A stretch of DNA of 5,848 nucleotides from Chloroflexota bacterium (GTDB lineage: Bacteria > Chloroflexota > Limnocylindria > Limnocylindrales > CSP1-4), in NCBI GenBank assembly GCA_021786915.1, contig JAJYMP010000189.1, positions 1 through 5,848 on the forward strand. Direction: 5' to 3'. Positions 1 to 5,419 of this stretch are shown piece after piece (positions within the stretch are counted from its first letter, which is position 1; every line of letters begins with the position of its first letter). The notes beneath the pieces are model-generated. The model saw nothing but the letters and a program-made list of their open reading frames with translations, was not told where the DNA came from and did no database searches. The position numbers and the translations under genes were made by a program.

Positions 1-46
1 CACAGCCGAACTGAGCTCGGACGAGGTGGCGGGAAGGCCGTCGTGA
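1..46 (+). CDS. C-terminal end of an upstream tail gene (partial, 5' end outside window)
   Basis: The frame whose first full codon begins at position 2 stays open from the window edge to TGA at 44-46 and ends in the residues TAELSSDEVAGRPS. The acidic, Ser/Ala/Glu-rich composition and GC-rich third positions (11 of 14) look like real coding sequence. Its place just before a tape measure gene is where siphoviruses keep the tail assembly chaperone (lambda gpG equivalent), which is the inferred role. Only 14 residues are visible, so no domain can be identified. The stop overlaps a GTG start candidate at 43-45 in the -1 frame. Confidence 0.4.
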   Translation, partial: TAELSSDEVAGRPS

Positions 47-120
47 TTACTGATCGCGCAGCGGCGCAGTCGGCGTTCGAGGCCATCTACGCCTCGGGGG
101 CTGCTAGGTCGCGCGGGTAA
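1..120 (+). CDS. End of upstream frame-1 gene: chaperone frameshift extension or small ORF starting at GTG 43
   Basis: Frame 1 is open from the window edge to TAA at 118-120, giving 39 residues that end in AIYASGAARSRG. There are three readings. It may be the C-terminus of a gene that starts upstream in this frame. It may be the -1 frameshift extension of the gene ending at 46, as in lambda gpGT, since frame 1 is the -1 frame relative to it. Or it may be a 25-residue ORF starting at GTG 43-45, which overlaps the upstream TGA as GTGA and has a purine-rich GGGAAGG at 31-37 as ribosome binding site. The same GGGAAGG only loosely resembles a slippery heptamer (GGGAAAG type). The stop lies 9 nt before the tape measure start, so translation of that gene may be coupled. 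No domain is recognised; the chaperone role rests on position only. Confidence 0.45.
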   Translation, partial: HSRTELGRGGGKAVVITDRAAAQSAFEAIYASGAARSRG

Positions 121-129
121 GATACTGGT

Positions 130-2052
130 ATGGCTCTCAAGGTCGGCGAACTCTTCGCTGCGCTCTCCCTGAAGAAGGACCAGTTCGATAAGGGACTGGC
201 CGGGGCGTACAGGAGCGCGAAGAGCACAGCCGGGAAGCTAGCTGGCATCTTCACGACTGCCGCTCTCGCCCTCGCCGGTGTGGGGGTGGCGGCCGGCGCT
301 GCCGCGTTCAAGCTCGGTAGTTTCGCGAGCGACATGAATGAGGCTCGCTCGAAGGTCAACGTCGTGTTCGAGGACATGGCGGGGAAGGTGGAGGCCTTCG
401 CTAAGACCGCGCCCGCGGCGCTGGGCATTAGCGAGACCGCGGCGCTATCGGCGACGGGTACCTACGGCAACCTCTTCCGGTCGATGGGCATCGGCCTCGG
501 GAAGTCGACCGACATGAGCACGCAGCTCCTCAAGCTGTCGTCTGACCTCGCTTCGTTCAACAACCTCGACCCGACCGCGGTCCTCGAGAAGCTGCGCTCA
601 GGCCTCGTCGGCGAGACCGAGCCGCTGCGCTCACTGGGCATCAACCTCAACGACGCGATGCTACGCGAGAAGGCCCTCAGCATGGGGCTCGTCAAGACGA
701 CCAAGGACGTGCTCCCCGCCGCGGCGAAAGCACAGGCCGCGTTCGCCCTCATCATGGAGCAGTCGACCCTCGCGCAGGGTGACTTCGCCCGCACCGCGGG
801 CGGGATGGCGAACCAGCAGCGCATCCTGGCCGCGACGTTCGAGACAACAATGGCCGGGCTCGGGCAGGCTTTCATCCCGATTATCCAGTCCGTCCTCCCG
901 ATGCTCACCGGCGCGCTGCAGGACTTCAGCGTGTGGGTGACTGCGAACGCCCCGGCAATCGCCGAGATAATCAAGGGCGTGATGGCCGGTATCGGCGCTG
1001 CTATTGCCTTTGTCACGGACACGGGCATCCCCGCTCTGGCTGCTGCGTTCCGCTGGGTGATCGACAATGTCGTCCCGATCTTTACGGCGGGCATCGACAC
1101 GATTGGCGGGCCCAGCGGTGTCATGAAGACGCTAGGTACCGCATTCGCCTTCATCACGGACACGGTCATCCCCGCCTTCGGGGATGTCTTCAACTGGATC
1201 AAGGACAATATCCTGCCGCCCGTGCAGTCGGTCTTCGAGACATTCACGACCGTTATCCTGCCGGCTCTGGGCGAGGCTTTCGCGGGCATCCAGCAGTGGA
1301 TCAGGGATAACTGGCCCCTCATCTCGAGGGTCGTCGAGCAGGTCGCGGGCGCGGTAAAGAGCGCGTTCGAGCTCATCGCGGGCGTCATCCAGATCGTCAC
1401 GCCTATCATCGTGGACGTGGGGCGCGTCGTGTTCCCGGCACTCGGGGCCGCTGCGATGGCGCTCCTCCAGGCAATGTCACTCACATTCGACGCGATCGGG
1501 ACGGTCTGGCAGGTTGCAGCCGAGGTTGCTGCGAATACTGTCGGGGCTATCAAGGGGGTGTGGGAACCCTTATCGTCGTTCTTTACTGCGCTCTGGGATG
1601 GTATCGCAGGTACTGTCAAGAGCAGTATCAACTCCATCATTACCGCCATCAACGGCTTCATCACCGCAGTCAATAGCATTCAGATCCACATCCCCGGCTT
1701 CGACACGCCGGCGGGTAAGGTAGCGGCGTTTGACTGGAGCGGCCTCAATCTCGGGCAGATCCCGTACCTCGCGAAGGGCACTCCGTCCTTCAGGGGCGGC
1801 TGGGCGGTACTCGGCGAACAGGGTCCCGAGCTCGCGCGTTTACCGCGCGGCACGCAAGTTCTCAGTAACGCCGACTCACGCGCACTTACTTCTAGTTCTA
1901 ACATCTCGGTTGGCGACGTAATCTTCAACGTCCAGGCCTTGAGCGCCTCAGACGCTGAGGCTAGGTCGTTCGCGCGTAAGATGTGGGGGTATCTCGAGGA
2001 GGAGGCGTATCGTCGCGGGCGGCCTCTCCAACCCGTCCGAGGAGGCTCATAA
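130..2052 (+). CDS. Phage tail tape measure protein
   Basis: 640 residues. In siphophages this protein is packed inside the tail tube, sets tail length and is released into the host at infection. The N-terminus (MALKVGELFAALSLKKDQFD) is typical of the family. A hydrophobic Ala/Gly/Val segment at about 37-60 could span a membrane. Family-typical motifs follow: LASFNN (140-145), LRSGLVGETEPLRSLGI (155-171) and QGDFARTAGGMANQQRIL (216-233). Residues 256-398 contain tryptophan-anchored repeats. The C-terminal part has an Ile/Asn-rich helix (about 498-518), then the familiar PYLAKGTPSF and GGWAVLGEQGPELARLPRG segments (545-573). At roughly 1.5 angstrom per residue, a general rule for these proteins, the tail would be about 95 nm, short for the group. 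The ATG at 130 is kept because the family N-terminus begins there. The upstream ribosome site is weak (GGTAAG near 115-120), so coupling to the gene ending at 120 is likely. TTA codons occur at 1570 and 1840. Confidence 0.95.
   Translation: MALKVGELFAALSLKKDQFDKGLAGAYRSAKSTAGKLAGIFTTAALALAGVGVAAGAAAFKLGSFASDMNEARSKVNVVFEDMAGKVEAFAKTAPAALGISETAALSATGTYGNLFRSMGIGLGKSTDMSTQLLKLSSDLASFNNLDPTAVLEKLRSGLVGETEPLRSLGINLNDAMLREKALSMGLVKTTKDVLPAAAKAQAAFALIMEQSTLAQGDFARTAGGMANQQRILAATFETTMAGLGQAFIPIIQSVLPMLTGALQDFSVWVTANAPAIAEIIKGVMAGIGAAIAFVTDTGIPALAAAFRWVIDNVVPIFTAGIDTIGGPSGVMKTLGTAFAFITDTVIPAFGDVFNWIKDNILPPVQSVFETFTTVILPALGEAFAGIQQWIRDNWPLISRVVEQVAGAVKSAFELIAGVIQIVTPIIVDVGRVVFPALGAAAMALLQAMSLTFDAIGTVWQVAAEVAANTVGAIKGVWEPLSSFFTALWDGIAGTVKSSINSIITAINGFITAVNSIQIHIPGFDTPAGKVAAFDWSGLNLGQIPYLAKGTPSFRGGWAVLGEQGPELARLPRGTQVLSNADSRALTSSSNISVGDVIFNVQALSASDAEARSFARKMWGYLEEEAYRRGRPLQPVRGGS
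1013..1175 (+). repeat. Near-identical 22-nt direct repeat inside the tape measure gene, 141 nt apart
   Basis: Positions 1013-1034 and 1154-1175 match at 21 of 22 bases, both starting TCACGGACACGG and ending CATCCCCGC. The offset of 141 nt equals 47 codons, so the reading frame is kept. The encoded residues are VTDTGIPA (295-302) and ITDTVIPA (342-349), and similarity continues to RWVIDN (308-313) and NWIKDN (355-360). This fits duplication of a tape measure repeat unit. Confidence 0.75.
2039..2045 (+). promoter_or_regulatory. Strong ribosome binding site for the gene at 2054
   Basis: GAGGAGG lies 8 nt before ATG 2054, inside the last codons of the tape measure gene. It supports the start chosen for the next gene. 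Confidence 0.8.
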
Positions 2053-2053
2053 C

Positions 2054-2440
2054 ATGAACCCGCCGACGCTCGTGCTCGGGTCAACGACGCTCACTCTTCC
2101 ACACCCCGCTAGCGCGGGGCCGCCTACACGCGGTCTCGATATGCGAATGGTCCAACGCCGGACACTAGGAGGCCGCCTCCGCACGACGATCTCGTCCTGG
2201 GGGCATACATACCGCCTCGAGTTTCGTCTTGTATCGAGGACGGTGTACGACGCAATCCGTGACCTGTGGATGGAGTCCGTCTCCATCGGGCAGTACCCGG
2301 CATTCTCCTACATCGACGTGTTCCCGTCGGCGTCGGGCGTCGCCGTGTCCGTCGCCCTGTCGCCCGCCGCGGCCTCGCTCCCGGCCGACCCGACGCTCGT
2401 CGACTTCATGCTGGATCTCGAGGAGGCCGACCCGCGATGA
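2054..2440 (+). CDS. Small tail-tip protein in the Dit / lambda gpM position
   Basis: 128 residues, beginning one base after the tape measure stop, with a strong GAGGAGG ribosome site. The gene after the tape measure usually encodes the distal tail protein (Dit) or a gpM-like tail-tip protein that joins tube to baseplate; that role is inferred from position. The sequence shows a beta-rich N-terminus (PTLVLGSTTLTLP, 4-16) and then a segment of the kind seen in such proteins, WGHTYRLEFRLVSRTVYDAI (49-68) followed by RDLW (69-72), where a strand leads into a helix that ends in an aromatic residue. A hydrophobic strand-rich part (85-105) and an acidic tail (FMLDLEEADPR) follow. At 128 residues it is much shorter than full Dit proteins (about 200-300), so it could represent only the N-terminal barrel or a gpM-type protein. 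No signal peptide or membrane segment is seen. The TGA stop overlaps the ATG of the next gene. Confidence 0.7.
   Translation: MNPPTLVLGSTTLTLPHPASAGPPTRGLDMRMVQRRTLGGRLRTTISSWGHTYRLEFRLVSRTVYDAIRDLWMESVSIGQYPAFSYIDVFPSASGVAVSVALSPAAASLPADPTLVDFMLDLEEADPR
2420..2426 (+). promoter_or_regulatory. Strong ribosome binding site for the gene at 2437
   Basis: GAGGAGG lies 10 nt before ATG 2437, within the codons for Leu-Glu-Glu-Ala of the preceding gene. It favours ATG 2437 over the in-frame ATG at 2266. Confidence 0.75.
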
Positions 2441-2973
2441 CGCTCCAGACCGGACAGCTCGTGACGCTTCTCACCAACCCCGCCTTGGCCGCGGGCTATG
2501 GCGGGGTTCAGGCCGACCCGCAGGCGTCGCTCGGCAAGTTCGCGAGCACAACGCAGGCCGCGACCAACATCTCGAACAACCTCTTCGGCGCCGTCAGCGC
2601 GACGGGCGTGACCGCGGGGCAGACCGACTACCGCTGCGTCGCGGTAGCCAACCTCTCCACCGTCGACACCGCGCTGAGCGCCGCGGTCTACATCTCGGAC
2701 GCGGCCGGCGGCGGGCGGTACTCGCTCGGCCTCGACCCCATGGGAGTCGTCGACCTCGCCTCGGCGGCGGCGCAGGGCGCCAGCATCGCGTCCGGCCTCG
2801 TTGCCCCGGCCGGCGTGTCGTTCAGCGACCCGACCGCGGCTGCCCCTCTGTCGATCGGCAATATCCCGCCGCAGAAGTGCGTCCTCGTCTGGGTCAGGTG
2901 CGTCATCGCGGCGGGGACTCCCGGCACGTCCAACGACGTGGCCGACGTCATCGCCTTCGCGCTGACTCAGTAG
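2437..2973 (+). CDS. Small beta-rich virion structural protein of unassigned role
   Basis: 178 residues from ATG 2437, which overlaps the previous stop (ATGA) and follows a GAGGAGG site. An in-frame ATG at 2266 exists, but the 57 extra residues are an Arg/Pro-rich readout of the preceding gene in the wrong frame. From memory, the protein follows a pattern found in proteins encoded in phage structural modules: ASLGKFASTTQ (30-40), NNLF (47-50), TDYRCVAVANLS (63-74), VYISD then YSLGLDP (84-101), APAGVSFS (123-130), LSIGNIPP (138-145), VLVWVRCVIAAGTP (149-162). The alternating hydrophobic pattern suggests a beta sandwich. Three cysteines (67, 148, 155) fall in or beside predicted strands. There is no enzyme motif, signal peptide or membrane segment. 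Its place between the Dit-position gene and the hub suggests a baseplate or tail-tip decoration or adaptor role, which is inferred. Confidence 0.65.
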   Translation: MTLQTGQLVTLLTNPALAAGYGGVQADPQASLGKFASTTQAATNISNNLFGAVSATGVTAGQTDYRCVAVANLSTVDTALSAAVYISDAAGGGRYSLGLDPMGVVDLASAAAQGASIASGLVAPAGVSFSDPTAAAPLSIGNIPPQKCVLVWVRCVIAAGTPGTSNDVADVIAFALTQ

Positions 2974-2991
2974 CGGGGGCGTCATAAGAGC

Positions 2992-5415
2992 ATGCCGTCC
3001 ACCGGCGCGTCAGGAGTCGGGAGCGCCCAGAGCCCGACGATCCAGGGCTACAGCGGCTATGTCCACTACAATGCCTCCGCCAGTGGCGGCCCGGATACCT
3101 CGTTCCGCGACGCAGGCTTCGCCGTCGAACCTGTTGGAGTTAGCCTCAGCATCTCGCTCTATATGGACGGCGTGCTCGTCTCCGAGCAGCGCAAGACGGT
3201 CTCGCAAGTTACCTGGGACACCGTATCGGTCGACATCTTCGGCGTCTTCTTAGCTCCGCCCGGTCCGCATGACTTCTATATCAAGGTCGGCGGAACCGTC
3301 TCCGGCCACTGGGTCGCGAACTTCGTGCAGGGTGCCTCCCTCAGTGCCGGCCTCACTACACCCGACCCGCACCCCAACACGATCACCGTCCGGGAGGTCT
3401 ACAACGCCGACGCGCCGCTGCCGGCCTTCCTGGTCGGCACGGTTGCCGGCGGCACCCCTTCGGTCTCGCTCGTCAGGCTGCCCGGCACGCCGATCGCGGT
3501 AGGGACGGTCACCACGGACGGGTCCGGTGGGTGGAGCGCCCCGATCACGGGGGCGATGACATCCCCCGCGTCGTACAGGGCGACTGTCACGGCCCCCGCG
3601 TCGGGCGATTTCGCGGCAGGTAACCTGACCTACGACTTCGAGACTTCGGCCCTGACCGTGACCAGCGAGACTCGGCTCCGGCGCACCCTGGGGCTCTTCG
3701 TCGAGAGCATCACGCGGCTCAGCCGCGTGATCCCGATGACGGTCGGCACGCAGGTCAGGCTCCGGCGGGTCCTCAACGATCCCCTCGACCGGTCGATCGA
3801 CGCCCTCCTCATCGAGACCGCGCTGGCGCCGGTGCACACATTCTCGGCACGCCTCTGGATACGCTGGGACGGCGTCAACTGGTACGACGAGACAGGCTTC
3901 TTGCTCGACGCCGGCGGCGTGGACGACGTGGACCTGGAGCTCCGGCGCCTGAACACGTCCGACGCGACGGTCACGCTCGACAACGGCGACCTGCGCTACT
4001 CCCAGTCGAACATCGGAGGGACGCTCTACCCGTACCTCGGGAAGATCGGGCAGGAGGCGTACATCGAGGCCGGCTACGGGGGCCGCTACGACGTCGTGTT
4101 CCGAGGCGTGGTCGACTCGCTCGTCCCGCGCACGGCCGACAGGACGGCGGTCCTGCGCCTCGTGGGGCGCACGGCGGCGTGGCAGCAGGCGAGGGTCACG
4201 TACGGGCCGGCGACGAATGTCACGGCCGACGCAGTCATCCGGGCGATGCTCACGAGCATCGGCCTGGCCGAGGGCGTCGACTTCGTCCTGGACGCCGGGG
4301 AGACCACGCTGCCCTTCGCTCTCGCGTCCGACGCGCCCCTCATGGAGGAGCTCGCGCAGCTCACGCTCGCGGAGGGCGGTCGCCTCTTCGTGGACGGAGG
4401 CGGGGTCCTGCGGTGGTGGAACAAGAGCCATACCCGCCGGGTGTCGAGCCAGCCCATCCTGACGCTGTCCACCCTCGACCACCTCTACGACCTCGCCCGG
4501 GCGACGACGCCGCAGGGGCTCGCGACCGAGCTGTCCCTCGAGTACCTCGATCGGACGGCCTCAGCGGCCGAGACCGTCTACCAGCAGGATCGGGCGATCG
4601 TCGTCATGGCCGCGTCCCAAGCGGGCGGCGAATGGTACCCCTCGCCGCCGGTCCGGGTGAAGCTCATGGCGCAGGACTACGTACGCTGGGAGCGGCACTT
4701 CCCCGTCGCGGTCACGGCGATCGGGTCGATGGCCGGCAACACGGCCGCCGACGGCAGCGGCTTCCCCGCGACGCTGACGAACTCGGCGCCGCCGAAGACG
4801 CTCGCCGCCCCGTCCGACACGATCTACTACCAGGCCGAGTTCGCGACGGGCTACGCGACCCTCACCTTCTGGGGGGCGGCGGCCGCGCAGCTCTACATCA
4901 CCTCGCTCCAGCTCACGGGCACGCCGCAGCGCCCCTCTGCCCCGTGGGCCGTGGTCGTGGACGACCAGGACGCGATCGAGCGGTACGGGCGCATCCCCGC
5001 CACGGTCCGGAGCGCCTACCTCCCCACGACCGCAACGGCGACGGAGCTGGCCCGCGAGATGCTCGCCGCCAGGAGCGCGCCCCTCAACAGGATCGACGTC
5101 CCTCTCCAGGACGGCCTGCCGTTCCTGCGGCCGTTCGACGTCATCCACCTGGTCGATCACACGATGGTCGCCGGCGGAGCGGATCCGGAGCAGTACGACA
5201 TCCAGGTGCTGCGCAACGAGTGGACCATCAGCCCCGACCAGGGGTACACCCAGCGGCTCCTGAGCGGGCCCAGCCTGCCTCCCCAGTTCGCCGGGCTGGC
5301 GACCGCGAGCCCGCCGGCGGCGGCGGTGCTCGCGACGACTACGTCGGGCCCGCCGTGGTACTATGGCCCCGGGTCGGCTCACGACGGCACGTTCGGCTTC
5401 ACGGAGTTCTCCTGA
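2992..5415 (+). CDS. Baseplate hub / tail-associated (Tal-like) protein with extra N-terminal domains
   Basis: 807 residues. Residues 1-125 form a beta-rich domain with no family I recognise. About 126-220 look like an Ig-like domain (PAFLVGTV, GTVTTDGSGGWSAPI, YRATVTAP). Residues 221-262 are three 14-residue repeats. The rest resembles the gp27/Tal hub fold that closes the tail tube: WIRWDGVNWYDET (287-299), DATVTLDNGDLRYS (324-337), LYPYLG (345-350), a beta stretch with FRGVVDSL, a helical region ending GGRLFVDGGGVLRWWN (about 463-478), and near the end DQDAIERYG (658-666) followed by strands and RPFDVIHLVDH. The early DNTG-like strand and the late D-x-I-x-x-YG segment are typical of hubs. 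A Ser/Ala/Thr/Gly-rich insertion lies at about 565-655. The tail (about 765-807) is Pro/Ala-rich and probably flexible. I see no lysozyme, peptidase or amidase motif. The ribosome site before ATG 2992 is poor (AAGAG one base away). No better in-frame start was found, so the exact start is uncertain. A TTA codon lies at 3250. Confidence 0.8.
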   Translation: MPSTGASGVGSAQSPTIQGYSGYVHYNASASGGPDTSFRDAGFAVEPVGVSLSISLYMDGVLVSEQRKTVSQVTWDTVSVDIFGVFLAPPGPHDFYIKVGGTVSGHWVANFVQGASLSAGLTTPDPHPNTITVREVYNADAPLPAFLVGTVAGGTPSVSLVRLPGTPIAVGTVTTDGSGGWSAPITGAMTSPASYRATVTAPASGDFAAGNLTYDFETSALTVTSETRLRRTLGLFVESITRLSRVIPMTVGTQVRLRRVLNDPLDRSIDALLIETALAPVHTFSARLWIRWDGVNWYDETGFLLDAGGVDDVDLELRRLNTSDATVTLDNGDLRYSQSNIGGTLYPYLGKIGQEAYIEAGYGGRYDVVFRGVVDSLVPRTADRTAVLRLVGRTAAWQQARVTYGPATNVTADAVIRAMLTSIGLAEGVDFVLDAGETTLPFALASDAPLMEELAQLTLAEGGRLFVDGGGVLRWWNKSHTRRVSSQPILTLSTLDHLYDLARATTPQGLATELSLEYLDRTASAAETVYQQDRAIVVMAASQAGGEWYPSPPVRVKLMAQDYVRWERHFPVAVTAIGSMAGNTAADGSGFPATLTNSAPPKTLAAPSDTIYYQAEFATGYATLTFWGAAAAQLYITSLQLTGTPQRPSAPWAVVVDDQDAIERYGRIPATVRSAYLPTTATATELAREMLAARSAPLNRIDVPLQDGLPFLRPFDVIHLVDHTMVAGGADPEQYDIQVLRNEWTISPDQGYTQRLLSGPSLPPQFAGLATASPPAAAVLATTTSGPPWYYGPGSAHDGTFGFTEFS
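3652..3777 (+). repeat. Three tandem 42-nt / 14-residue repeats in the hub linker
   Basis: Units at 3652-3693, 3694-3735 and 3736-3777 encode LTVTSETRLRRTLG, LFVESITRLSRVIP and MTVGTQVRLRRVLN (residues 221-262). The consensus is hydrophobic-x-Val-x-Ser/Thr-x-Thr/Val-Arg-Leu-x-Arg-Thr/Val-Leu/Ile-turn, with Gly, Pro or Asn closing each unit. The period is exact with no gaps. At DNA level GGCTCCGGCG recurs at 3674-3683 and 3758-3767. Alternating polar and hydrophobic residues suggest beta strands joined by turns. Confidence 0.8.
3709..3731. repeat. 23-nt palindrome (11-bp arms, 1-nt centre) inside the hub gene
   Basis: ATCACGCGGCT (3709-3719), C (3720), AGCCGCGTGAT (3721-3731) form a perfect inverted repeat. 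It encodes ITRLSRVI in the middle 14-residue repeat. The one-base centre is too small for an RNA hairpin loop unless the inner pairs open, leaving about a 10-bp stem with a 3-nt loop. Function unknown; it may be a by-product of coding constraint. Confidence 0.7.
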
Positions 5416-5419
5416 CCAG

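Noticed and set aside
462..1679. 405-residue open frame on the minus strand inside the tape measure gene
   Set aside because: The sense strand encodes a clear tape measure protein with family motifs throughout; the antisense product has no recognisable motif.
2266..2436. Upstream extension of the 178-residue structural protein to ATG 2266
   Set aside because: The added residues are an Arg/Pro-rich out-of-frame reading of the preceding gene. ATG 2437 has a strong ribosome site and a standard ATGA overlap.
2229..2987. 252-residue plus-strand frame over the 128- and 178-residue genes
   Set aside because: It is a very Arg-rich, domain-free product that overlaps two well-supported genes in another frame.
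2974..2991. Possible terminator or promoter in the largest intergenic gap
   Set aside because: The 18 nt contain no inverted repeat, T-run or promoter-like boxes.
3563..3603. CCCCCGCGTCG repeated 30 nt apart in the Ig-like domain
   Set aside because: The two copies encode the short Pro-Ala-Ser turns of TSPAS and TAPAS. Convergent GC-rich codons explain it without a repeat element.
3250..4482. 410-residue open frame on the minus strand inside the hub gene
   Set aside because: It is codon-aligned antisense to the hub, where stops need TTA, CTA or TCA on the sense strand, which are scarce in this GC-biased gene. It ends exactly at the hub's TTA codon. The product is Arg/Asp/Pro-rich with no recognisable domain.
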